From Lucinisca nassula (taxonomy: Eukaryota; Mollusca; Bivalvia; Lucinida; Lucinidae): 64,000 nucleotides of DNA. Every line of letters starts with the position of its first letter. Within the stretch, counting starts at the first letter, position 1. The DNA is taken from contig OY757014.1 in NCBI GenBank assembly GCA_963580285.1, positions 100,070,072 to 100,134,071 of the forward strand, given 5' to 3'. This document shows positions 22,801 to 33,895 of this stretch, piece by piece. The notes under the pieces were generated by a model. That model worked only from the letters and a program-made list of their open reading frames with translations, did not search any database and was not told the origin of the DNA. Made by a program: the position numbers and the translations under genes.

Positions 22801-23889
22801 AAAATTTAAAAGAAATAGTCTGTTGAAATGGTTTTAAATTCCCTAAACATGGCTTATGACATATGTTATAGACATATTCACCACATACTGACATTTCAGA
22901 GATGGGGGGACACTTGGCCTGGGGCCGTTTGTTCACAATATTCTGAATTCTGCCAAATAACATACTATATTGTATTCTTATTTGCAGCACTGTTTTGACA
23001 TGTAAATCTGTTGTTCTTAGAGAAAGGTTTATCGCAGTATTTTGAATTTTGTCAATATTTTATTATTTTCTTATTTGCAACATTGAAAATAATTTTACAT
23101 GTAAATTTGTTGTTACTTGAAAAGGCTTAAAACAGATTTTCTTCAAAAAGATTTAAGTAACAATTTTCTACATACTTGCAAGGTCAGGAATTTATTTATT
23201 GGTGATCAAGAGAATAAGGTGATGCATCTGCTTTCTATGCATAGAAATGACTCACATTATTTTTAGCTGTTCTTAAAGATGCCTCATTGGCACATATCAC
23301 AACATAGATTCTACATATGTTTGTGTGTCTTAGTTTATGCCTTATTATAATAATGCCCACTGTAACAGAATTAATTCTTTGTGGGTTTAAGATAGATGTA
23401 ATAACCAAGATGTTTATGATATAAAGGTAACTTAATCTATAATATGGGCCTTATACATCAGTGTGACTGAGTAAAAGTCAAAGATACAGTCTGGATAGAA
23501 CTAAGCAGACTTTGGCCTCTCTTTTTTGACATGGATGCAGCTATTTGAGATCATCAGTGTTTCTTATGTAAATTTTGTCATCCCATGCAATACTGTTGAA
23601 AACCACTGTGTCGAAAGGAAATCATAGCTACAGATATTGATTTCTTTGTCAAATTATGACTACATCATGAACAAAGACTAACTGCATGGATTCAAGAAGT
23701 CTTGTGTATACTCTACATCTTGCCCTTCAAGATTTCATCCTGAAGAGTTCAACTGGTTCAACTGATGTACAAGTATATTGACCACCCTGGATCTATGAAG
23801 ACATTTATATCTATCAGGTAAACAAACATGTCTTGCCTTTCTGTACAGTTCTTTTTTTCTAAATATCACTAATGATTATCTGGTACACA
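22801..23889. other. Spacer with one ~105-bp diverged duplication
   Basis: Around 22,935-23,130 a segment with TTCTTATTTGCA and a following ACATGTAAAT, TTGTTGTT is present twice in direct orientation. The rest to 23,889 is unassigned and probably Helentron 3' sequence. Confidence 0.4.
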
Positions 23890-23924
23890 GGTGAGCGATA
23901 TAGGGTCATCATGGCCCTCTTGTG
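23890..23924 (+). repeat. Family 1 3' terminus (subterminal repeat plus hairpin)
   Basis: GGTGAGCG is the inverted counterpart of the head's GCTCACC. It is followed by a hairpin AGGGTCA-TCA-TGGCCCT and the end CTCTTGTG. The same design closes the units at 12,917, 29,635 and 31,580. Confidence 0.75.
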
Positions 23925-24479
23925 TTTAATATTAGGATCACTTTTTGTCTGTCATCCGTGCGTAAACAATTTCTTCAAACGACATCTCCTCCTAAACCAC
24001 TGATCGGATTTTGACCAAACTTCACAGGAATGATCCTCAGGTGGTCTCCTTTCAAAGTTGTTAAAATGGTTCCTGTCCGTTGCACAAATAGGTCACAGGA
24101 GCCAAAAATAGATTTTTTTCACCGAAAACTTAAAAAATCTTCTTCTCTGAAACCGCAAGGCCCGGGTCTTTGAGATTTGGTATGAAGCTTCATCTAGTGG
24201 ACCCCTACCAAGATTGTTCAAATTATAGTGCTGGGGCCAAAAATGCCCCCGCCCCAGGGCCCTTTGGTTTTACATGGGCTTAAATAGGGAAAATCTTTAA
24301 AAATCTTTTTCTCTGAAACAGCAAGGCCCAGGTCTTTGATATTTGGTATGAAGCTTCAACTAGTGGACCCCTACCAAGATTGTTCAAACTATAGTGCTGG
24401 GGCCAAAAATGCCTCCGCCCTGGGGCTCTTTGGTTTTACATGGGCTTATATAGGGAAAATCTTTAAAAATCTTCTTCTC

Positions 24480-26440
24480 TTAAACCGCAAGGCCCAGGTC
24501 TTTGATATTTGGTATGAAGCTTCATCTAGTGGACCCCTACCAAGTTTGTTCAAATTATAGTGCTGGGGCCAAAAATGCCCCCGCTCCGGGGCCCTTTGGT
24601 TTTACATGGGCTTATATAGGGAAGAGCGTTAAAAATCTTCTTCTCTGAAACCGTAAGGCCCAGGTCTTTGATATTTGGTATGAAGCTTCATCTAGTGGAC
24701 CCCTACTAAGATTGTTCAAATTATAGTGCTGGGGCCAAAAATGCCCCCGCCCCGGGGCCCTTTGGTTTTACATGGGCTTATATAGGGAAAATCTTTAAAA
24801 ATCTTCTCTGAAACCGCAAGGCACAGGTCTTTGATATTTGGTATGAAGCTTCACCCCTACCAAGATTGTTCAAATGGTTCCGGTCCATTGCACATCTAGG
24901 TCATAGGAGCTAAAAATAGATTTTTTTCACCAAAAACTTATAAAATCTTCTTCTCTGAAACCACAAGGCCCAGGTCTTTGATATTTGGTATGAAGCTTCA
25001 TCTAGTGGACCCCTACCAAGATTGTTCAAATTATAGTGCTGGGGCCAAAAATGCCCCCTCCCCGGGTCCCTTTGATTTTACATAGGATTATATAGAGAAA
25101 ATCTTTAAAAATCTTCTTCTATGAAACCACAAGGCCCAGGTCTTTGATATTTGGTATGAAGCTACATCTAGTGGACCCCTACTAAGATTGTTCAAATTAT
25201 AGTCCTGGGACCAAAAATGCCCCCGCCCTGGGTCCCTTTGGTTTTTCATAGATTTATATGGGGAAAATCTTTAAAAATCTTCTTCCCTGAAACCACAAGG
25301 CCCAGGTCTTTGTTATTTGGTATGAAGCTTCATCTTGTGGACCGCTACCAAGACTGTTAAAATTATAGCCCTGTGGCCAAAAATGCCCCCACCTTGGGGC
25401 CCTTTTGTTTTACATAGACTTATATGGGGAAAATCTTTAAAAATCTTCTTCCCTGAAACCACGAGGCCCAGGTCTTTGATATTTGGTATGAAGCTTCATC
25501 TAGTGGACCCCTACCAAGATTGTTCAAATAATAGTGCTGGGGCCAAAAATGCCCCCGCCCCAGGGCCCTTTGGTTTTACATGGGCTTAAATAGGGAAAAT
25601 CTTTAAAAATCTTTTTCTCTGAAACAGCAAGGCCCAGGTCTTTGATATTTGGTATGAAGCTTCATCTAGTGGACCCCTACCAAGATTGTTCAAATTATAG
25701 TGCTGGGGCCAAAAATGCCCCCGCTCTGGGGCCCTTTGGTTTTACATGGGCTTATATAGGGAAGAGCGTTAAAAATCTTCTTCTCTGAAACCGTAAGGCC
25801 CAGGTCTTTGATATTTGGTATGAAGCTTCATCTAGTGGACCCCTACTAAGATTGTTCAAATTATAGTGCTGGGGCCAAAAATGCCTCCGCCCCGGGGCCC
25901 TTTGGTTTTACATGGGCTTATATAGGGAAAATCTTTAAAAATCTTCTCTGAAACCGCAAGGCCCAGGTCTTTGATATTTGGTATGAAGCTTCACCCCTAC
26001 CAAGATTGTTCAAATGGTTCCGGTCCATTGCACATCTAGGTCATAGGAGCTAAAAATAGATTTTTTTCATCAAAAACTTATAAAATCTTCTTCTCTGAAA
26101 CCACAAGGCCCAGGTCTTTGATATTTGGTATGAAGCTTCATCTAGTGGACCCCTACCAAGATTGTTCAAATTATAGTGCTGGGGCCAAAAATGCCCCCTC
26201 CCCGGGTCCCTTTGATTTTACATAGGATTATATAGAGAAAATCTTTAAAAATCTTCTTCTTTGAAACCACAAGGCCCAGGTCTTTGATATTTGGTATGAA
26301 GCTACATCTAGTGGACCCCTACCAAGATTGTTCAAATTATAGTGCTGGAGCTAAAAATGCCCCCGCACGGGCGCCCTTTGGTTTTACATGGGCTTATATA
26401 GGGAAAATCTTGAAAAATCTTCTTCTCTGAAACCGCAAGG
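24480..26440. repeat. ~1,140-bp higher-order duplication within the array
   Basis: Diagnostic variants recur 1,140 bp apart: GGGAAGAGCGTTAAAAATC at about 24,618 and 25,758, and GTCCATTGCACATCTAGG at about 24,883 and 26,023. A block of several monomers was therefore duplicated as a unit, probably by unequal exchange. Confidence 0.75.
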
Positions 26441-26830
26441 CCCAGGTCTTTGATATTTGGTATGAAGCTTCATCTAGTGGACCCCTACCAAGATTGTTCA
26501 AATTATAGTGCTGGGGCCAAAAATGCCCCCGCACGGGGGCCCTTTGGTTTTACATGGGCTTATATAGGGAAAATATTTAAAAATCTTCTTCTCTGAAACC
26601 GCAAGGCCCAGGTCTTTGATATTAAGTAAGAAGCTTTATCTAGTGGATCCCTACCAAGATTGTTCAAATTATAGTGCTGAAGCTAAAAATGCCCCCGCAC
26701 GGGGGCCCTTTGGTTTTACATGGGCTTTTATAGGGAAACTCTTGAAAAATCTTCTTCTCTGAAACCGCTAGGCCCAGGTCTTTGATATTTGGTATGAAGC
26801 TTCATCAAGTGGACCCCTACCAAGATTGTT

Positions 26831-28343
26831 ATCCCCACGCTTTTCGAAGAAAAAGTGGGGATGTTGTAATTGTCTTCGTCGTCCGTACATCCGTACGTCC
26901 GTCCGTCCGTCTTACCGGACAACTCCTCCCACACTTTTACAGCTAGAAACTTAAAACTTTGGGAACTGATAGGTCTTTGGTCTGAGGAGTGCATGACACT
27001 TTCGGAATTTTGATCCTACCCCTAGGGGCCAGGCCAGGGGGTGGGGTGCCCCGGGGGTAAAAAATCAAAGTTTTCAGAACCTGGTCATGTGACATATCAA
27101 ATCGAACAGCATAATGAGTAGAATACATAACAATCAAAATTTGACCCCTAGGGTCAGGTTTGAGATCACCAGAGGTCAAAAACTTGGATTTTCACCCCCA
27201 TAACCCCCTTTTTAACGATTACCGGATAACTCCTCCCACACTTTTACAGCTAGTAACTTAAAACTTTGGGAACTGATAGGTCTTTGGTCTGAGGAGTGCA
27301 TGACACTTTCAGAATTTTGATCCTACCCCTAGGGGCCAGGCCAGGGGGTGGGGTGCCCCGGGGGTAAAAATTAAAGTTTTCAGAACCTGGTCGTGTGACA
27401 TATCAAATCGAACGACATAATGAGTAGAATACATAACAATCAAAATTTGACCCCTAGGGTCAGGTTTGAGGTCACCAGAGGTCAAAAACTTGGATTTTCA
27501 CCCCCAATAACCCCATTTTTAACGATTACCGGATAACTCCTCCTACGCCGTTTCAGATAGAAACATGAAACTTTGGGAACTGATAGGTCTTTGGTCTGAG
27601 GAGTGCATGACATTTTCGGAATTTTGATCCTACCCCTAGGGGCCAGGCCAGGGCGTGGGGTGCCCCTGGGGTAAAAAATCAAAGTTTTCAGAACCTGGTA
27701 GTGTGACATATCAAATCGAACGGCATAATAAGTAGAATACATAACAATCAAAATTTGACCCCTAGGGTCAGGTTTGAGGTCACCAGAGGTCAAAAACTTG
27801 GATTTTCACCCCCATAACCCCCTTTTCAACGATTACCGGATAACTCCTCCTACGCCGTTTCAGATAGAAACATGAAACTTTGGGAACTGATTGGTCTTTG
27901 GTCTGAGGAGTGCATGACATTTTCGGAATTTTGATCCTACCCCTAGGGGCCAGGGCAGGGGGTGGGGTGCCCCGGGAAAAAAAATCAAAGTTTTCAGAAC
28001 CTGGTCGTGTGACATATCAAATCGAACGGTATAATGAGAAGAATACATAACAATCAAAATTTGACCCCTAGGGTCAGGTTTGAGGTCACCAGAGGTCAAA
28101 AACTTGGATTTTCACCCCCATAACCCCCTTTTTAACGATTGCCGGATAACTCCTCCTATGCCGTTTCAGATAGAAACGTGAAACTTTGGGAACTGATAGG
28201 TCTTTGGTCTGAGGAGTGCATGAAACTTTCGGAATTTTGATCTTAAGATTGGGTGGGAGTTGCAATTGAGAACTTATATAGTGGCGTATCTTTAAAAAAG
28301 CGTGGGGATATGCGATGGCGTGCCATCGACTGCGTGATTCTAG
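26831..28343 (+). mobile_element. Family 3 element: hairpin head, 307-bp monomers, 3' hairpin and CTAG end
   Basis: The head ATCCCCACGCTTTT folds with AAAAAGTGGGGAT. A GTACGTCCGTCCGTCCGTC leader follows, then five monomers (the last partial) with period 307 bp; TTTGGTCTGAGGAGTGCATG recurs at about 26,977, 27,284, 27,591, 27,898 and 28,204. AAAAAGCGTGGGGAT near the right end is the inverted head. Then come the hairpin CGATGGC-GT-GCCATCG and the end GATTCTAG. The Helitron 3' end has such a hairpin and CTAG. It splits a family 1 monomer between GATTGTT and TTCAAATT. Minus-strand frames in the monomers are broken in one copy and not believed. Confidence 0.8.
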
Positions 28344-29635
28344 TTCAAATTATAGTGCTGGGGCCAAAAATGCCCCCGCACCAGGGCCCTTTTGTTTTAC
28401 ATAGGCTTATATAGGGAAAATCTTTAAAAATCTTCTTCTCTGAAACTGCAAGGCTCAGGTCTTTGATATTTGGTATGAAGCTTCATCTAGTGGACCCCTA
28501 CCAAGATTGTTCAAATTATAGTGCTGGAGCTCAAAATGCCCCCCGCATGGGGCCCTTTGGTTATACATGGGCTTATATAGGGAAAATCTTGAAAAATCTT
28601 CTCTGAAACCGCAAGGCCCAGGTCTTTGATATTAAGTAAGAAGCTTTATCTAGTGGATCCCTACCAAGATTGTTCAAATTATAGTGCTGAAGCTAAAAAT
28701 GCCCCCGCACGGGGGCCCTTTGGTTTTACATGGGCTTATATAGGGAAAATCTTGAAAAATCTTCTTCTCTGAAACCTCAAGGCCCAGGTCTTTGATATTT
28801 GGTATGAAGCTTCATCTAGTAGACCCCTACCAAGATTGTTCAAATTATAGTGCTGGGGCCAAAAATGCCCCCGCACCAGGGCCCTTTTGTTTTACATAGG
28901 CTTATATAGGGAAAATCTTTAAAAATCTTCTTCTCTGAAACTGCAAGGCCTAGGTCTATGATATTTGGTGTGAAGCTTCATCTTGTGGACCTCTACCAAG
29001 ATTGTTCAAATTATAGCCCTCGGGCCAAAAATGCCCCCGCTCCGGGGCCCTTTGGTTTTACATAGACTTATATAGGGAAAATCTTGAAAAATCTTCTTCT
29101 CTGAAACCACAAGGCTTAGGTCTTCGATATTTGTTGTGACGCTTCAGCTAGTGGACCTCTATAAAGATTGTTCAAATTATAGCCCTGAGACCAAAAATGC
29201 CCCCGCCATGTGGCCCTTTGGTTTTACATAGACTTATATAGGGAAAATCTTTAAAAATCAGCTTCTCTGAAACACAAGGCTTAGGTCTTTGATATTTGTT
29301 ATGAAGCTTCAGCTAGTGGACCTCTACCAAGATTGTTCAAATTATAGCACTGGGGCCAAAAATGCCCCCGCTCCGGGGCCCTTTGGTTTAACATAGACTT
29401 ATATAGGGAAAATCTTGTTTTACATAGACTTCTATATGCAGGGTAAACCTTTAAAATCTTTTTCTCTGAAACCAGAAAGCCCAGGTCTTTCATATTCGAT
29501 ACGAAGCTTCATCTTGTGGACCTCTACCAAGATTGTTCAAATTTTAGGCCTGGGGCCAAAATTGACCCTGCCCGGGGCCCACTTGTTATGCTTTGGATCA
29601 GGTGAGCGAACCAGGGCCCTCTGGGCCCTCTTGTG

Positions 29636-31580
29636 TTTTATATTAGGATCACTTTTTGTCTGTCATCCGTGCGTAAACAATTTCTTCAAACGACATCTCC
29701 TCCTAAACCACTGTTCGGATTTTGACCAAACTTCATGGGAATGATCCTTAGGTGGTCCCCTTTCAAAGTTGTTCAAATGTTTCCAGTCTGTTGCACATCT
29801 AGGTCACAGGAGCCAAAAATAGATTTTTTCACCAAAAACTTAAAAAATCTTCTTCTCTGAAACCACAAGGCCAAGGTCTTTGATATTTGATATGAAGCTT
29901 CATCTAGTGAACCCCTACCAAGATTGTTCAAATTATAGTGCTGGGGCCAAAATGCCCCCGCCCCAGGGCCCTTTGGTTTTACATGGGCTAATATAGGGAA
30001 AATCTTTAAAAATCTTCTTCTCTGAAACCGCAAGGCCCAGGTCTTTGATATTTGGTATGAAGCTTCATCTAGTGGACCCCTACCAAGATTATTCAAATTA
30101 TAGTGCTGGGGCCAAAAATGCCCCCGCCCCGGGGCCCTTTGGTTTTACATGGGCTTATATAGGGAAAATCTATAAAAATCTTCTTCTCTGAAACTGCAAG
30201 GCCAAGGTCTTGGATATTTGGTAAGAAGTTTCATCTAGTGGACCCCTACCAAGATTGTTCGAATTATAGTGCTGGGGCCAAAAATGCCCCGCCCCAGGGT
30301 CCTTTGATTTTATATGGGCTTATATAGGGAAAATCTATAAAAATCTTCTTCTCTGAAAACCGCAAGGCCCAGGTCTTTGCTATTTGGAATGAAGCTTCAT
30401 CTAGTGGACCCCTACCAAGATTGTTCAAATTATAGTGCTGGGGCCAAAAATGCCCCCGCCCCAGGACCCTTTGGTTCCACATAGGCTTATATAGGGAAAA
30501 TCTTTAAAAATCTTTTTCTCTGAAACCGCAAGGCCCAGGTCTTTGATATTTGGTATGAAGCTTCATCTTGTGGACCCCTACCAAGATTGTTCAAATTATA
30601 GCCCTGGGGCCAAAAATGCCCCTGCTCCGGGGCCCTTGGTTTTACATAGACTTTTATAGGGAAAATCTTGGAAAATCTTCTTCTCTGAAACCACAAGGCC
30701 TAGGTCTTTAGTTTATACTAATTTATTTTAGTTTGATTGTGATGAAAGCTCCAAGCTTATTGAATCGCTCTCGAACACTCATTCCGGGTGTTTTCACGTG
30801 CGCGCGAGAGAGAGGCAGCTTTTACAGCACTGCTACCCATTTACACCTGGGTGGAGTGGGGCAGTGTCATTACGTGTCTTGCCCAAGGACACACCTCGAT
30901 ACCGGTGGCCGGATTCGAACACACAACCTCTTGATCATGAGTCGAACGCGCTAACTACTGCGCTATCGAGGCTGACAGGGTCCTTTGATTTTATATGGGC
31001 TTATATATGCAGACTAATTTGAGCCTAGGTCTTTGATATTTGGTATGAAGCTTCATCTAGTGGACCTCTACAAAATTGTTCAAATTATAGCCCTGAGACC
31101 AGAAATGGCCCTGCCTCGGGGCCCTTTGGTTTTACATAGACTTATATAGAGATAATCTTTGAAAATCTTCTCTGAAATAGCAAGGCCCAGGTCTTTGATA
31201 TTTGGTGTGAAGCTTCATCTTGTGGACCTCTATCAAGATTGTTTAAATTATAGCCCTGAGGCCAAAAATGCCTCCACCCCGGGACCATTGGCATTTGGTT
31301 TTACATAGGCTTATGTAGGGAATATCTTCAAAAAGTATTCTTCTCTGAAACCGCAAGTCCTAAGTCTTTGATATTTGGTGTGTAGCTTCATCTAGTGGAC
31401 CTTTGCCAAGATTGTTCAAATTATAGCCTTTGTTGATATTTGGTATGAAGCTTCACCTTTTTAGACCTCCCTCAACATTATGCACATTATAACCCTGGGG
31501 TCAATAATGGCCCTCCCCGGGGGGTCAATTGTTACTCTATGGATCAGGTGAGCGATCCAGGGCCATCATGGCCCTCTTGT
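29636..31580 (+). repeat. Family 1 unit 4
   Basis: The head TTTTATATTAGGATCACTTT and CCTCCTAAACC lead into about ten 166-bp monomers, and the tail at 31,547-31,580 carries a perfect hairpin AGGGCCA-TCA-TGGCCCT. A SINE is inserted at 30,715-30,978. Confidence 0.85.
30715..30978 (-). repeat. SINE-E, tRNA-derived
   Basis: On the minus strand it begins GCCTCGATAGCGCAGTAGTT (A box), then GTGTGTTCGAATCC (B box). The body holds CCTTGGGCAAGACACGTAAT and CACCCAGGTGTAAATGGGTA, a block I recall as a conserved central domain of invertebrate SINEs. The end is AT-rich. It interrupts a family 1 monomer. Only this copy is in the window. Confidence 0.75.
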
Positions 31581-33500
31581 TAGAAAAACTTTGTCATCGT
31601 TCTAGCGCCTACATTTCTTCACCAATTTCAATATAACTTCACACAAATGTTCCTTATAAAAATATCTCGAGCGAGTTCGACTTTCAAGGTCATGACCTCA
31701 AGGTCAAGGTCACTGTGGCTATTTTTAGAAAAACTTTGTCATCGCTCTAGCGCCTACATTTCTTCACGGATTTCAATATAACTTCACACAAATGTTCCTT
31801 ATGACAATATCTCGAGCGAGTTCGACTTTCGAGGTCATGACCTCAAGGTCAATGTCACTGTGGCTATTTTTAGAAAAACTTTGTCATTGCTCTAGCGCCT
31901 ACATTTCTTCACCAATTTCAATATAACTTCACACAAATATTCCTTATAAAAATATCTCGAGCGAGTTGACCTTCAAGGTTATGGCCTCAAGGTCAAGGTC
32001 ACTGTGGCTATTCTTAGAAAAACTTTGTCTTAACTCTAGCGCCTACATTTCTTCACCAATTTCAATATACCTTCACACAAATGTTCCTAATAAAAATATC
32101 TTGAGCGAGTTCGACCTTCAAGGTCATGACCTCAAGGTCAAGGTCACTGTAGCTATTTTCAGAAAAACTTTATAATCGCTCTAGCGCCTACATTTCTTCA
32201 CCTATTTCAATATAACTTCACACAAATGTTTCTTATAAAAATATCTTGAGCGTGTTCGACTTTCAAGGTCATGGCCTCAAGGTCAAGGTCACTGTGGCTA
32301 TTTTTAGAAAAACATTGTCATCGCTCTAGCGCTTACATTTCTTCACCAATTTCAATATAACTTCACACAAATGTTCTTTATGACAATATCTCTAGCGAGT
32401 TCCACTTTCAAGGTCAAGGTCACTATGGCTATTTTTAGAAAAACTTTGTCATCGCTCTAGCGCCTACATTTCTCCACTAATTTCAATATAACTTCACACA
32501 AATGATTCTTATGACAAAACCTCGAAGGAGTTCGACTTTCAAGGTCAAGGTCACTTTGGCTATTTTTAGAAAAACTTTGTCATTGCTCTAGCGCTTATAT
32601 TTTTCACAAATTTCAATATTACTTCACACAAATGTTCCTTATGACAGTATCTCTAGCGAGTTCCACTTTCAAGGTCAAGGTCATTGTGGCTATTTTTAGA
32701 AAAACTTTGTCATGGCTCTATCACTTACATTTCTTCACCGATTTCAATATAACTTCACACAAATGTTCCTTATGACAATATCTCGAGCAATTTCGACTTT
32801 CAAGGTCAAGGTCACTGTGGCTATTTTTAGAAAAACTTTGTCATCGCTCTAGCGACTACATTTCTTCAATGATTTCACTATAACTTCACACAAATGTTCC
32901 TTATGACAATACCTCGAGCGAGTTTGACTTTCAAGGTCAAGGTCACTGTGGCTATTTTTATAAAAACTTTGTCATTGCTCTAGCGCTTACATATTTTCAC
33001 CAATTTCAATATAACTTCACACAAATGTTCCTTATGACAATATCTCGAGCTATCTCGACTTTCAAGGTCAAGGTCACTGTGGCTATTTTTAGAAAAACTT
33101 TGTCATCTCTCTAGCACCTACATTTATTGATGGATTTTTATAGAACTTCACACAAATGTTTGTTATGATAATATCTCGAATTGCTTTAACTCTCAAGGTC
33201 ATAACCTCAAGGTCAAGGTCACTGTGGCTAGTTTTAGAAAAACTTTGTCATCGCTCTACCGCCTACATTTATTAACAGATTTTAATATAACTTTACACAA
33301 AAGATGCTTATGATAATATCTTGAGCAAGATCTTCTTTCGGGGTCATGGCCTGAAGTAAAGGTCACTATGGCTATTTTTAGAGAAACATTGTCATCACTC
33401 TAGAACCTACATTTATTGATGGATTTTTAAACAAATTTTACACAAATGTTGCATATGATAATATCTCAAGCAAGTTGGACTTTTGCCATTTCAATGTTTT
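31581..33500 (+). repeat. Satellite family 2 array, 145/131-bp monomers
   Basis: About thirteen monomers; TAGAAAAACTTTGTC recurs at 31,581, 31,726, 31,871, 32,015, 32,160, 32,305, 32,436, 32,567, 32,697 and onward. Spacing is 145 bp for five, 131 bp for six, then 145 bp for two. The short form lacks 14 bp covering the palindrome. Long forms carry AGGTCATGACCT, and nearly all carry TCAAGGTCAAGGTCA, which look like nuclear-receptor sites. The array ends near 33,480. Confidence 0.85.
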
Positions 33501-33640
33501 CCACACACGAAGTTGTCTTGTGCGAGGGGATTTGTATCGCATGCGATGCCTTGTTTTTCTTCATTTTTAGCACCTAAATGAAAAGTTTAGACGATAAGTG
33601 CGAGTAAGTTTGAGGGAAATTTTACACCTCTGCTAATGGC
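33501..33640. repeat. Right ends of family 2 and of the outer element
   Basis: TATCGCATGCGATGCCTTGT (33,534-33,553) holds a palindrome ATCGCATGCGAT a few bases before CCTTGT, similar in layout to the other 3' ends. GAGGGAAATTTTACACC near 33,617 faces the 10,653 end. Confidence 0.45.
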
Positions 33641-33895
33641 TTTCCGCTATTGATGTTTCCATTAGGGTCTGTTGTTTCATGTTTGTGTTTATTTCAAAAG
33701 ACATAAACCTAGTATTCTCTATTTCTTATGTCGTATTTCAAATATGAAATACAAGCACAATGTTTAGTCCTTTACTGTCCAATGCAGCTACATATCTTTT
33801 CTTCAAAACAGAAGTGAAGGCAATGATCAGGAATTGATACAATTAACCCACAGCTCCCATCAGAGACACCAAAGGGAAATAAACACAAACATGAC
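33641..33895. repeat. Interspersed repeat shared with 50,850-50,985
   Basis: GATGTTTCCATTAGGGTCT and GAAGTGAAGGCAATGATCAG (minus strand of the 50.9-kb copy's CTGATCATTGCCTTCACTTC) show the same family in two places. It contains a CATGTTTGTGTTTATTTC arm facing AAATAAACACAAACATG, so it can fold back. Confidence 0.55.

Larger units (their letters stand above)
12918..23924 (+). mobile_element. Family 1 unit 2: probable autonomous Helentron
   Basis: The unit has a family 1 head (ATTAATATTAGGATCAC, ACGACATCTCCTCCTAAACC) and about two monomers up to 13,398. After these come Rep, helicase and endonuclease coding regions in the same direction, and a family 1 tail at 23,890-23,924 (GGTGAGCG, hairpin, CTCTTGTG). 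The monomer array does not resume on the right of the coding region; unique sequence runs straight into the tail. That argues that the coding region belongs to this unit instead of being a later insertion, but it does not prove it. Later events inside include the transposon at 17,401-18,426, an HP repeat and a family 7 satellite. Confidence 0.5.
23925..29635 (+). repeat. Family 1 unit 3: long array of 166-bp monomers
   Basis: The head TTTAATATTAGGATCAC and CCTCCTAAACC lead into well over twenty monomers with a GGGGCCCTTTGG landmark, and the unit ends with the tail at 29,601-29,635. It is interrupted by the family 3 element at 26,831-28,343. Leader-like sequence (GGTTCCGGTCCATTGCACAT) recurs inside the array at about 24,874 and 26,014, which marks internal duplication. 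Confidence 0.85.
10928..31580 (+). mobile_element. Family 1 block: four head-to-tail satellite-bodied elements including a Helentron
   Basis: It starts TAGCTCACCGTCACG, with a hairpin head CTCACCGTCACG...CGAGGTGAG, and ends GGTGAGCGATCCAGGGCCAT...GGCCCTCTTGT. The flanks join back into a normal family 2 monomer, CTATTTTTAG then AAAAACTTTG, so the block was inserted there with little or no target duplication. Internal end-to-head junctions lie at about 12,917, 23,924 and 29,635. Each reads CCTCTTGTG, then TTTAATATTAGGATCAC or a close variant. Confidence 0.75.

Noticed and set aside
26943..28099. Minus-strand frames in the 307-bp monomers that all begin MTSGDLKPDPRGQ
   Set aside because: They repeat because the DNA repeats. 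One of the monomers has lost the frame, and there is no known domain or start context.
31581..33500. CRISPR-like array
   Set aside because: Whole monomers are repeated with no unique spacers, in an animal genome.
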